NCBI GenBank assembly: GCA_041691815.1
Contig: JBEPTZ010000005.1
Coordinates: 1-64,000, forward strand
Source: 70-18 sp041691815
Lineage (GTDB): Bacteria > Pseudomonadota > Alphaproteobacteria > Acetobacterales > Acetobacteraceae
Length of the DNA stretch: 64,000 nucleotides
Direction of reading: 5' to 3'
Of the stretch, positions 7,809 to 17,200 are shown piece after piece (within the stretch, counting starts at the first letter, position 1; each line of letters begins with the position of its first letter). The translations under genes were made by a program, and so were the position numbers. The notes under the pieces are model-generated. The model did not search any database. It was not told the origin of the DNA and saw nothing but the letters and a program-made list of their open reading frames with translations.

Positions 7809-10423
7809 GATCCATGCCCCGCATCGGGCCGGCGCGCCAGCAGCGCCGGCAGGAAGATCAGCGTCACCAGTTGGGTGCAGCCCAGCGCGATCAGCAGCAG
7901 CGTGCCCATGCTGGCGGTGCCAGGGTGGCGGCTGGCGGCCAGCGAACCGAACGCGGTCGCCGTGGTCAGCGCCGAGAACAGGATCGCCCGCGCCGTACCG
8001 GTGCCGAGGAACAGCCGGTGGCCGGCCCGCCAGTTCATCACGAAATAGATGTTGAACGACACACCGACCCCCAATAGCAGCGGCAGCGCGATGATATTGG
8101 CGAAATTCAGCGGAATATGCAGCGCCGCGATCACCACCACGGTCAGCAGCGCCGACAGCAGCAGTGCCGCCATGGTCAGCGCCACCTCCAGCGGCCGGCG
8201 CAGCGCCAGCGACAGCAGCACGGCGATGGCCAGCAGGGCGCCGATCGCCGCGCTGCGGAAGGCGCCGACGATGGTGTCGGCACTCTGCACGATGCCGACC
8301 GCCGAGCCGCCGGCATCCGGCGCGACCGAGCGCACCTCGGCGACGAACGCACGCAAGCCTTGGGAATCCTGCGCCGATCGCACCGCCACCGCCTGCACCC
8401 GCACCCGCCCATCCGGCAGCTTCCAGTCGCGCGCCAGTTCGGGCGGAATATCGGCGGCGGTCACCGGGCCGACATCGAGCCCATCGCGCAATCGCTCCAA
8501 CTGCTTCGGCAGGAAGCGGGTGAGTGCCGCGTTGGCAGCCAGCAGGGTGGCGTCGTCGGCGGTGGCCAGCCGGTCCAGGTCGCCGCCGATCAGCGCCAGC
8601 GGCGCGTTCTTGGCGAGCTTGTCGCCGGCATTGTCGATCTGCGCCAGCGCGGTGCGGGCCGCCAGCCGGATATCGCCGGGGGTGACCGGGGCGGCCTCGG
8701 CGCGCGGCGCCAGGGTGGCGCCGAGGATCGAGGCGGCGTCGGCGATGATCGGCAGCTTGGCCTGCTGGTCGTCGGGCACGAAACTGGACAGCGTCACCAC
8801 CTGATCGACCAACTTCAGGCGGCGCAGCCTGGCCACCAGCGCGTCGGCGGCGGCCTGGTTCGGCGCCAGGATGTCGGCGGTATACGGGCTGGTCACCGGG
8901 TTGGCCATCAGGTCCGAGAGCGTGCGCATCGCCTCGGTGGAGGCGTCCTTGGTGTGCAGCGGGTCGCTGTCGAAGCGCAGCTGCGGCAGCAGCAACAGGC
9001 CCAGCAGCCCCAGCGTGGCGAAGCCGGCCAGCACCGGGGCGCGGAACCGCACCACGCGCCGCTCCAGCCGCCCGGCCCAGGCGTAGCCCACCGCCTCGTC
9101 GCCGCCCAGCGGCCGCAGCAGGGTCAGCACCGCCGGCAGGAAGCCTAGCGTGCAGGCGCAGGCGATCAGCATGCCGACGCCGGCGATCAGCCCGAGTTCC
9201 GCGACACCCTGGAAATCGGTCGGCACGAAGGCCAAAAACCCGGCGGAGGCAGCCACCGCCGCCACCAGCACCTGCGGCCCGACCACCACCGCAGTGGCGT
9301 GCAGCGCCCGGCCACGCCGCGGCCCTGGATAGGACAACTGCATCTCGCGGTAGCGCACGCAGAACTGGATGGCGAAATCCACCGCGATGCCGACGAACAG
9401 GATGGCGAACGCCACCGAGATCAGGTTCAGCGTGCCCACCGCCAGCGCCGCGAAGCCACTGGTCAGCGCCAGCCCCAGCCCCAGCGTGGCGGCGATCGCC
9501 ACGATCAGCCGCCAGTCGCGCACCGCCAGCACCAGCCACAGCAGCACCAGCACCAGGCTGGCGATGGTGGCCAGCAGCGCGCCCTGGGCGACGGTGGCGA
9601 ACTCCTCATCGGCCAGCGCCACCGATCCGGTGAGCCGCACATGTGCCTGGCCGCTGCGCACGAACTCCAGCTTCGCCGCCGCCGCCCGCAGCGCCTCCGA
9701 GCCAACCAGCCCCGGCTCCAGCGCGCCATAATCCAGCTTCGGCTTGGCCAGCACGATGCGGTACGGCCCGGCCAGATCGACCAGCTTGCCGCCCAGCAGA
9801 CGCTGCCAGGACAGCGGCTGCGGATGGCCGGCCAGGGCGTCGGCCAGCGCGGTGTGGAAGGCCAGCAGCGCCGGGGCGAATGAGCCCAGATCGGCCTGCC
9901 CGCGCTGCACCCCCATCGCCATCAGCGCCAGCCCGGCGAACAGCCCGCGCGCGCTGGGGTCGGCAACCAGTTGGCCAAGGAACGGCTGCGCATCGATGGT
10001 GCGGTCCATCACCTGGCCCAGCGTCTTCGGGTCGAGGAACATCAGGCCGTATTTTTCCAGATACGGCGAGGCGGCCGGCTCGCGGACCAGGGTGAAATGC
10101 GTCGTGTCGGCCGAGAGCGCCGTGGTCAACTCCCGCGCCGTCTGCTCGGCGATCTCCGGACTGGCGCCATCCACCACCGCCACCAGCAGGTCCTGGAACT
10201 GCGGAAACGCCTTCGCCAGCGCGATCTCCCGCTGCCGCCAGGGCAGAGACTTGGCGAACATCTCCTCGGTGTTGGTGGTGATGCCGAGATGCGTCATAGC
10301 CAGCCAGCCGGCCAGCACCGCCAGCAACACCCCGCTCACCACCACCGCCAGAGCGTGACGGCTGCTGCGTTCGGCCAGGGTGGCAATCAGGCGCGTGATG
10401 TCGGGGAGGCGGGGCAACGGCAT
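7805..10423 (-). CDS. hpnN: Hopanoid biosynthesis-associated RND transporter HpnN
   Basis: This is an 872-residue MMPL/RND-type inner membrane protein. The pattern is one N-terminal membrane segment (about residues 25-45), a large periplasmic domain, a five-helix membrane bundle, a second periplasmic domain and a second membrane bundle ending near the C-terminus. The N-terminal features (LGITTNTEEMFAKSLPWR, then a long periplasmic loop with FQDLLVAVVDG) match HpnN, which moves hopanoids to the outer membrane. No squalene-hopene cyclase or other hpn gene is in the window, so this copy lies apart from any main hopanoid cluster. The stop overlaps the start of the exported glycosidase-like gene. 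Upstream, between this gene and pobA, lies a double-hairpin repeat. Confidence 0.9.
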   Translation of the reverse strand: MPLPRLPDITRLIATLAERSSRHALAVVVSGVLLAVLAGWLAMTHLGITTNTEEMFAKSLPWRQREIALAKAFPQFQDLLVAVVDGASPEIAEQTARELTTALSADTTHFTLVREPAASPYLEKYGLMFLDPKTLGQVMDRTIDAQPFLGQLVADPSARGLFAGLALMAMGVQRGQADLGSFAPALLAFHTALADALAGHPQPLSWQRLLGGKLVDLAGPYRIVLAKPKLDYGALEPGLVGSEALRAAAAKLEFVRSGQAHVRLTGSVALADEEFATVAQGALLATIASLVLVLLWLVLAVRDWRLIVAIAATLGLGLALTSGFAALAVGTLNLISVAFAILFVGIAVDFAIQFCVRYREMQLSYPGPRRGRALHATAVVVGPQVLVAAVAASAGFLAFVPTDFQGVAELGLIAGVGMLIACACTLGFLPAVLTLLRPLGGDEAVGYAWAGRLERRVVRFRAPVLAGFATLGLLGLLLLPQLRFDSDPLHTKDASTEAMRTLSDLMANPVTSPYTADILAPNQAAADALVARLRRLKLVDQVVTLSSFVPDDQQAKLPIIADAASILGATLAPRAEAAPVTPGDIRLAARTALAQIDNAGDKLAKNAPLALIGGDLDRLATADDATLLAANAALTRFLPKQLERLRDGLDVGPVTAADIPPELARDWKLPDGRVRVQAVAVRSAQDSQGLRAFVAEVRSVAPDAGGSAVGIVQSADTIVGAFRSAAIGALLAIAVLLSLALRRPLEVALTMAALLLSALLTVVVIAALHIPLNFANIIALPLLLGVGVSFNIYFVMNWRAGHRLFLGTGTARAILFSALTTATAFGSLAASRHPGTASMGTLLLIALGCTQLVTLIFLPALLARRPDAGHGS

Positions 10424-10510
10424 GCGGCACGGAGATCCATGTTCGGGCGGCGGCGGAGAGGTGGGAATAGTCGCTCCGCTTCGCGCGGTCCATGCGCGTT
10501 TGGTTCATCT

Positions 10511-10665
10511 GGGGTGCGGGTAGGAAGGAAGTCTTCTTTGTTTGAAAACAAAGAAGCAAAAAAACTTCATCCCCTGGAGTGTACGGAATCTCCGCCTCTC
10601 GATGCTGCAAGGCGGATAGAGTTTTTTGCGCGCTTTTTTTCAAAAAAGCGCTGCTTCCTACCCTA
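10511..10665. repeat. Double-hairpin intergenic repeat, copy 1
   Basis: This is an AT-rich repeat in a GC-rich genome. The left hairpin is CTTCTTTGTTT / AAACAAAGAAG (10533-10556), followed by a run of A and ACTTC. The right hairpin is GCGCTTTTTT / AAAAAAGCGC (10630-10651), preceded by GTTTTTT. The outer flanks GGTAGGAAG and CTTCCTACC are inverted, and the A-run and T-run on the inner sides can also pair. The core contains TGGAGTGTACGGAATCTCCG, which recurs inverted in copy 4. The right edge overlaps the pobA stop codon. It may act as a terminator or mRNA-end structure for pobA. Confidence 0.8.
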
Positions 10666-11830
10666 CCGGCAATCCCACGTAATTCTCCGCCAGCGCCATC
10701 GCCCCAACCGGCGAGGAGGTGACATAGTCCAGTTCCGCCTGCTGTATCCGCCGCTCGAACGGCGTGTGCTGCGCGAAGCGGTGCAGCAGCGAGGTCATCC
10801 ACCAGGAGAACCGTTCCGCCTTCCAGGCGCGGCGCAGCGCGGTGTCGGAATAGGCGTCCAGCAGCCTCGCATCGCCGCGCGCGAACCAGGCATCCAGCGC
10901 GCGGGCCAGCACTGTCACATCCGCGACGGCCAGATTCATGCCCTTGGCGCCGGTCGGCGGCACGATATGCGCGGCGTCACCGGCCAGCACCAGGCGGCCG
11001 GCGCGCATCGGTTCGCCAACATAGCTGCGCATTGCGGTGATGCCTTTCTGCCGGATCGGCCCTTCCGGCAGCGCGAAACCGGCCGCGTCGGCCAACCGCA
11101 GGCGCAGTTCGTCCCAGATGCGCGCATCGGGCCACTGCGCCAGATCCTCGTCGGGCGGGACCTGGAGATACAGCCGGCTCAGAGTCGGGCCGCGCATCGA
11201 GGCCAGCGCGAAACCGGCGCCGTGGCTGGCATAGACCAGTTCATCATTGGCCGGCGCCGCCTCGGCCAGGATGCCGAGCCAGCCGAACGGATAGCTGCAT
11301 TCGAATGCATTGAGCACGCCGGCGGGCATCGCGGCGCGGCCGATACCGTGGAAGCCATCGCAGCCGGCGACGATGTCGCAGTCCAGAGTCTGCACGCGGT
11401 TGTCATGGCGGAAGCTGATGCGGGGCGCATCGGCCAGGATGCCGTCGATCGCCAACCCTTCGGCCTCGAACAGCAGCGGCAACCCAACCGCCAGCCGGGC
11501 GGCGATCAGGTCGCGCAATACCTCGTGCTGGCCGTAGACCATGATGCTCTTGCCGGTGAGCCCGGTGAGGTCGATGCGGTGGCTGGCGCCGTTGACCCGC
11601 AGCACCACGCCATGATGCGGCAGGCCCTCGCGGTCCATCCGCGCGCCGAGGCCGATGGCACGCAGCAATTCGGCGGCCTGATGCTCCATCACCCCGGCGC
11701 GGATGCGGCTTTCCACATGCGCGCGGGTGTGGGTCTCCAGGATGACACTATCGACGCCGGCGAGGTGCAGAAGATGGCCGAGCAACAACCCGGCCGGGCC
11801 GGCGCCGATGATGCCGACCTGGGTGCGCGT
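10658..11830 (-). CDS. pobA: 4-Hydroxybenzoate 3-monooxygenase PobA, apparent ACG start
   Basis: PobA is an FAD- and NADPH-dependent hydroxylase converting 4-hydroxybenzoate to protocatechuate. Visible features are the FAD-binding motif GIIGAGPAGLLLGHLL, the DG motif CDGFHGIGR, the second FAD motif LVLAGDAAHIVPPTGAKGMN, and the family-typical end AERFSWWMTSLLHRF through ENYVGLP. Known PobA proteins begin M-K/R-T-Q-V; here the matching codons are ACG-CGC-ACC-CAG-GTC, so ACG sits exactly where the initiator Met belongs. There is no ATG, GTG or TTG between the preceding in-frame stop (11861-11863) and the FAD motif. A TTG at 11788 would remove GAGPAG. A purine-rich GGGAGGAAG lies five bases before the ACG. 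The 390-residue length fits the family. It follows the molybdenum hydroxylase gene by 30 bases. Confidence 0.85.
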   Translation of the reverse strand, partial: TRTQVGIIGAGPAGLLLGHLLHLAGVDSVILETHTRAHVESRIRAGVMEHQAAELLRAIGLGARMDREGLPHHGVVLRVNGASHRIDLTGLTGKSIMVYGQHEVLRDLIAARLAVGLPLLFEAEGLAIDGILADAPRISFRHDNRVQTLDCDIVAGCDGFHGIGRAAMPAGVLNAFECSYPFGWLGILAEAAPANDELVYASHGAGFALASMRGPTLSRLYLQVPPDEDLAQWPDARIWDELRLRLADAAGFALPEGPIRQKGITAMRSYVGEPMRAGRLVLAGDAAHIVPPTGAKGMNLAVADVTVLARALDAWFARGDARLLDAYSDTALRRAWKAERFSWWMTSLLHRFAQHTPFERRIQQAELDYVTSSPVGAMALAENYVGLPVG

Positions 11831-11835
11831 TGCGG

Positions 11836-11844
11836 CTTCCTCCC
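11836..11844 (-). promoter_or_regulatory. Shine-Dalgarno sequence pointing to an ACG start of pobA
   Basis: The minus-strand sequence GGGAGGAAG ends five bases before the ACG codon at 11830-11828. The spacing is right for initiation there and wrong for the downstream TTG at 11788. This site decides the start choice for pobA. Confidence 0.6.
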
Positions 11845-11860
11845 GGCGTTCCTTGCGGGA

Positions 11861-14188
11861 TCAGGCGGCCCTGGCGGTGGCGATCGCCTTCCAGACCTTC
11901 TCGGCCGTCGCCGGCATGTCCAGATGGGTGACACCCACCGGGGTCAGCGCATCGACGATGGCGTTCATCACCGCCGGCGGGCTGCCGACCGCGCCGGCCT
12001 CGCCGGCGCCCTTCACCCCCAGCGGGTTGGTGAGGCAGGGCACCTCGATCAGGTCGACCTCAATATCCGGCAGGTCGTCGGCGCGCGGCAGCGTGTAGTC
12101 CATCAGGCTGCCGGAGATCAGCTGGCCGGACTCCGCATCGTAGACGGTATGCTCCAGCACCGCCTGGCCGAAGCCCTGCGCCACGCCGCCCTGCACCTGG
12201 CCACGCACGATCATCGGGTTGACCGTCTTGCCCATGTCGTCGGTCACCGTGTAGCGCACCAGCTTGGTCACGCCGGTCTCGGGATCGATCTCCACCTCGG
12301 CGATATGGCAGCCATTGGGGAAGGTGTGGGCGTCGATATTGGCCACCTCGGCGGCGTCCAGAATGGTGGCGTCCTGGCCCTTGGCGGCGCGGGCGCGCTG
12401 GGTGGCGGCCAGGGTCATGATGTCGATGCCGCGATCGGTGCCGGTGACGCTGAAGCGGCCGGCCTCGAACACGATATCGGCCATCGCCGCTTCCAACGCC
12501 TCGGAGGCGGCGCGGCGGCCCTTCTCGATCACCGTGGCGGCAGTGGCGAAGATCGCCTGGCCCTCGGAATACAGGCTGCGGGCGCCGCCGGTACCGCCGC
12601 CGGTGGGGATGGTGTCGGTGTCGCCCTGCTTCACCCGCACCTTTTCGCCGGGCACCCCCAGCCTGTCGACGGTGAGTTGCACATAGGCGGTCTCGTGCCC
12701 CTGGCCGGTGGATTGGGTGCCGACATAGACGTCGACAAAGCCGTCATCGGTGAAGCGCACCTCGGCGCGCTCGGTGGCGGCACCGCCGGTGGCCTCCAGG
12801 TAATAGGCCATGCCGATGCCGCGGCGCTTGCCTTTCGCGGCCGAGGCGGTGCGCCGGGTCTCGAAGCCGGCCCAGTCCATGTGCTTCAGCCCATGGTCCA
12901 TCACCAGCTTGAAGTCGCCGCTGTCGTAGTTCTTGCCCACCGGCGTCTTGTGCGGCATCTGCTCCGGCCCGACCATGTTGCGCCGGCGCAATTCCACCCG
13001 GTCGATACCCATCTCGCGCGCCGCGGCGTCGACCAGCCGCTCCACCAGGTAGTTCGATTCCGGCCGCCCGGCGCCGCGATAGGCGTCCACCGGCACGGTG
13101 TTGGTGAACACGCCGAGCACGTTGGCATAGACCGCCTGGAAGCCGTAGACGCTGGCCAGCACGCCGGTGCCGGCGGCGGTGGGGATATAAGGGCCGAAAT
13201 TGGACAGATAAGCGCCCATATTGGCCACGTTGCGGGTGCGCAGCGCCAGGAACTTGCCCTGCGCGTCCATCGCGATCTCGCCGACGGTGACGTTGTCGCG
13301 CCCCTGGGTGTCACACAGGAACGCCTCGGAGCGCTCGGAGGTCCATTTCACCGGGGCGCCCAGCTTGCGCGCGGCGTAGCTGGTCAGCACATGCTCGGGG
13401 AACAGGAACAGCTTCATGCCGAAGCCGCCGCCGACATCCGGCGTGATGATGCGGAAGCTCTCCGCGCCGGTGTTGAAGATGGTCGGGCCGAGGATGTCTT
13501 TCAGCAGCCAGCCGCCCTGGGTGTTGGTGCGCAGCGTCCAGCGCTTGCTGTCGGCGTCGTAGCTGGCCAGGGCGGCGCGCGGCTCGATCGAGTTCACCAC
13601 GATGCGGTTGTTGACCACCTTGAGCTTGGTCACATGCGCGGCGCTGGCGAACAGGCCCTCCACCTGCTCCTTCTGGCCGATCTCCCAGTCGAAGCAGATA
13701 TTGCCCGGTGCGGCGTCCCACACCAGCGGCTGGCCCTTGCTCATCGCATCGTCGGTGCCGGTGACCGAGGGCAGCACATCGTAATCGACCATCACCGCCT
13801 CGGCGCCGTCGCGGGCGGCCTGCAGGGTTTCGCCGACGATGAAGGCCACCGGCTCGCCGACATGGCGCACCATGCCGTTGGCCAGCACCGGACGGTCGGG
13901 GCTGATCTGCGCGCTGCCGTCGCGGTTGGTCAGCTTGGCGAGGCAGGGCAGCAGGCCGATGCCGTCGGCCCTGATGTTCGCCGAGGTGTAGACCGCGCAC
14001 ACCCCCGGCACCGCGCGGGCCGCCGCCGCGTCGGTGGCGGTGATCCGCGCCATGGCGTGCGGGCTGCGCAGCACCACACCGTACAACACGCCCGGCAGCG
14101 TGCCGTCATCGGTATAGGAGCCGGCGCCCTTCAACAGGCGCGGGTCTTCCACGCGGCGGACAGGCTGGGCGACACCGAACTGAGCCAT
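11861..14188 (-). CDS. Molybdenum hydroxylase large subunit (xanthine dehydrogenase / CoxL family, form II type)
   Basis: This is a 775-residue large catalytic subunit that would bind molybdopterin cytosine dinucleotide and hydroxylate an aldehyde, aromatic or purine substrate. The N-terminal aldehyde oxidase a/b hammerhead domain starts at VRRVEDPRLLKGAGSY. The molybdopterin-binding domain contains DVGGGFGMK, the active-site loop AYRGAGRPE and the catalytic Glu loop GVKGAGEAGAVG. The AYRGAGR loop, rather than AYRCSFR, argues against true CO dehydrogenase. The medium FAD subunit and small 2Fe-2S subunit that such enzymes need are not adjacent: the neighbours are pobA downstream and an RND pump upstream. 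The start ATG is preceded by GGAGAG. The enzyme may use partner subunits encoded elsewhere; the substrate is unknown. Confidence 0.88.
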   Translation of the reverse strand: MAQFGVAQPVRRVEDPRLLKGAGSYTDDGTLPGVLYGVVLRSPHAMARITATDAAAARAVPGVCAVYTSANIRADGIGLLPCLAKLTNRDGSAQISPDRPVLANGMVRHVGEPVAFIVGETLQAARDGAEAVMVDYDVLPSVTGTDDAMSKGQPLVWDAAPGNICFDWEIGQKEQVEGLFASAAHVTKLKVVNNRIVVNSIEPRAALASYDADSKRWTLRTNTQGGWLLKDILGPTIFNTGAESFRIITPDVGGGFGMKLFLFPEHVLTSYAARKLGAPVKWTSERSEAFLCDTQGRDNVTVGEIAMDAQGKFLALRTRNVANMGAYLSNFGPYIPTAAGTGVLASVYGFQAVYANVLGVFTNTVPVDAYRGAGRPESNYLVERLVDAAAREMGIDRVELRRRNMVGPEQMPHKTPVGKNYDSGDFKLVMDHGLKHMDWAGFETRRTASAAKGKRRGIGMAYYLEATGGAATERAEVRFTDDGFVDVYVGTQSTGQGHETAYVQLTVDRLGVPGEKVRVKQGDTDTIPTGGGTGGARSLYSEGQAIFATAATVIEKGRRAASEALEAAMADIVFEAGRFSVTGTDRGIDIMTLAATQRARAAKGQDATILDAAEVANIDAHTFPNGCHIAEVEIDPETGVTKLVRYTVTDDMGKTVNPMIVRGQVQGGVAQGFGQAVLEHTVYDAESGQLISGSLMDYTLPRADDLPDIEVDLIEVPCLTNPLGVKGAGEAGAVGSPPAVMNAIVDALTPVGVTHLDMPATAEKVWKAIATARAA

Positions 14189-14271
14189 GGCGTTTCTCTC
14201 CGATTTTCGTCTCGTGCCGCAGGATGCACGCTTAAGGGCCGCCCCGCCAAGGGGGTATCGGCCCGGTGATA

Positions 14272-17200
14272 TCAGTGCCCGGTATCGACGCGCCGGCCGC
14301 CGAACATCCCGGCGCTGCGTTCACGCAGCCGCTGGAAGGTCACGTACAGCATCGGGATCAGGAAGATGCCAAGCAAGGTCGCCAGGATCATGCCGCCGAA
14401 CACCGGCATGCCGACCGCGCGGCGCGACAGCATCGCAGCACCCTGGGCAGTGATCAGCGGCACCAGCCCGAGGATGAACGAGATCGAGGTCATCAGCACG
14501 GCGCGGAACCGCATCCGGGCCCCGGCGGCGGCGGCCTCGATGATCGGCCGTCCGGCCTCGCGCTGCTCCTTGGCGAACTCGACGATCAGGATGCCGTTCT
14601 TGGCCGCCAGCGCGATCAGCACCACGAGGCCGATCTGGCCGTAGAGGTCGAGCGGCATGCCGCGCAGCACCAGCCCGGCGAACGCCCCCAGCACGCCGAC
14701 CGTGACGCTCAGCAGCACCGGCACCGGGATCACCCAGCTTTCGTACAATGCCACCAGGAACAGGTAGGCGAACAGCACCGCCAGCGCCAGGATCGACCCG
14801 GTCTGCCCGGTCGACCGCACCTCCTGGTACGAGGTGCCTGACCAGTCGAAGCTGTAGCCGGAGGGCAGCGTCTTGGCGGAAATCTGCGCCATCGCCGCCA
14901 GCGCGTCGCCCGACGAGACGCCCGGCCCCGGCGAACCGGTGACGGTGATCGCCGGGTAGTTGTTGAACCGGCTGATGGTCTGCGGCCCCAGCACGATGCG
15001 CGCCGAGGCCACCGAGCGCAGCGGCACCATGGCGCCGGTTTTGCTGCGGATAAAGATGCGCCAGACCGCCGACAGATCGGTGCGGTCGGCCGCCTCACCC
15101 TGCACCAGCACCTGCCAGGAACGGCCGTACAGGTTGAAATCATTGACGTAGATGCCGCCCAGCGTGGCCTGCAAGGCGGAGAAGATGTCGGTGATCGCCA
15201 GCCCCAGCGCCTGCGCCTTGTCGCGGTCGATATCCAGGAAGATGCTCGGCGTGGTGGCGGTGAAGGTGGAGAACACCCGCGACAGATGCGGGTCCTGGTT
15301 GGCCGCCGCCAGCAGGCCCTGCAAGGCGCTGGCCATATCCGCCGGGTCGCGGCCCTCCAGGTTCTCCAACTGGTATTCGAAGCCGCCCGAGGTGGACAGC
15401 CCGATGATCGGCGGCAGGTTGAACGGGAAGATCTGCGCCGAACGGATCTGCTGTGCCTGCCCGAACACCTGCCCGATCACCGCCTGCGCCCGGTCGGCCA
15501 CCGCGGTGCGATCGGCAAACGGCTTCAGGCGCACCACCATGAAGGCGGCATTGCTCTGCGCGCCGCCGCTCATCAGCGAGAAGCCGACGATCGACAGCAG
15601 GTTCTCCACCTGCGGCATCTTGCGCAGCATGTCCTCGGTGCGGGCAACGACGGCGCGGGTGCGCGAGACCGAAGCGCCGTCGGGCAATTGCACCGAGATG
15701 AAGAACGCGCCCTGGTCCTCCTCGGGCAGGAAGCTGGTCGGGGTCAGTTTGGCCAGCCCGAACACCCCGGCGCCGGCAATCGCCACCACCAGCACCGCCA
15801 GCACCGCGAACCGCAGCAGCCGGGTGATGGTGCGGGCGTAGCCATCGCGCACCCGGTCGATGCCGCCCAGCACCCGCCCCATGATGCCGCGCCGCTTGCC
15901 GGTATGGCGCAGCAGCACGCCGCACAGCGCCGGCGCCAGGGTGAGCGCCGAAGTTGCCGAGATCAGCATCGCCACCGCGATGGTCACCGCGAACTGGCGG
16001 AACAACTGGCCCGACACACCGGGAATGAAGGCGATCGGCACGAACACCGACAGCAGCACCAGCGAGATCGCGATGATCGGCCCGGTAATCTGCGCCATCG
16101 CCTTCTTGGTGGCGTCTTTCGGCGACAGGTCCGGCTCCTCCTCCAGCACCCGCTCGACGTTCTCCACCACCACGATGGCGTCATCCACCACGATGCCCAC
16201 CGCCAGCACCAGTGCCAGCAGCGTCACCGTATTGGCCGAGAAGCCGATCGCCAGCAGCACCGCGATGGTGCCGATCAGGCTGACCGGCACCACCACCGCC
16301 GGGATCAGGGTGGCGCGGATGTTGCCGAGGAACAGGAACACCACCAGCACCACCAGCACGAACGCCTCGGCCAGCGTCTTCAGCACCTGGCCGATGGTGT
16401 CGGCGACGAAGGTGGAGCTGTCGTAGAAGACGATCTTCTTCATCCCGGCCGGGAAGCGGGTGGCCAACTGGTCCAGCACCTTGCTGACCGCCGCCGAGGT
16501 GTTCACCGCATTGGCGCCGGGGGCGAGATAGACCGCGATCGAGACCGCCGGCTTGCCGTTCAGCCGGCTCTCGGTATCCAGGTTGGCCGCCGCCAGTTCC
16601 ACCCGGGCGATATCGTGCAGCCGCAGCACCGAGCCGTCCGGGTTGGCGCGGATCACCAGGTCGCCGAATTCCGCCGGCGTCACCAACCGGCCCTTGGTCT
16701 GCAGGTTGATCTGGAACTGGTTGGCGTCGCTGGTCGGCTGGGCGCCGATCCGCCCGATCGCGCCCTGCACGTTCTGGGTCTGCAGGGCGGCGATGATGTC
16801 GGTCGGCACCAGGCCGAGGCTGGTCAGCCGCCCGGTGTCGAACCAGATGCGCATCGAGTAGTCCTGCGCGCCGAAGATCGTCGCCTGGCCGACGCCCGGC
16901 ACCCGGGCCACCGCGTCCAGCACGTTGATCGTCACGTAGTTGGAGACGAACAGCGGGGTGAGCTGGGGGTCCTCGCTGTAGATCTGCGCGAATTCCAGGA
17001 TCGCCGAGCTTTGCTTGGCCACCTTGATGCCCTGGCGCTGCACCTCGGCTGGCATCTTGGACAGCACAGCCTGCACCCGGTTGTTGACGTTGACGGTGTC
17101 GATATCCGGGTTGGTGCCCAGGTTGAAGCTAACCGTGAGCGAATAGCTGCCGTCATTGCCGCTGTTGGACTGCATGTACAGCATCTGGTCGACGCCGTTG

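Noticed and set aside
10533..10556. Hairpins of the dispersed repeat as ordinary Rho-independent terminators
   Set aside because: The stems are followed by A-runs in the direction of transcription, not U-runs, and a conserved core joins two hairpins. The standard terminator label does not explain them, although a role in ending transcripts is still possible.
11786..11788. TTG codon as start of pobA
   Set aside because: It would remove the FAD-binding GAGPAG motif that every active PobA has, and it has no ribosome-binding site at the right distance.
9971..14269. Long plus-strand open frame of 1432 codons
   Set aside because: It is the antisense of pobA and the molybdenum hydroxylase gene, with no motif of its own.
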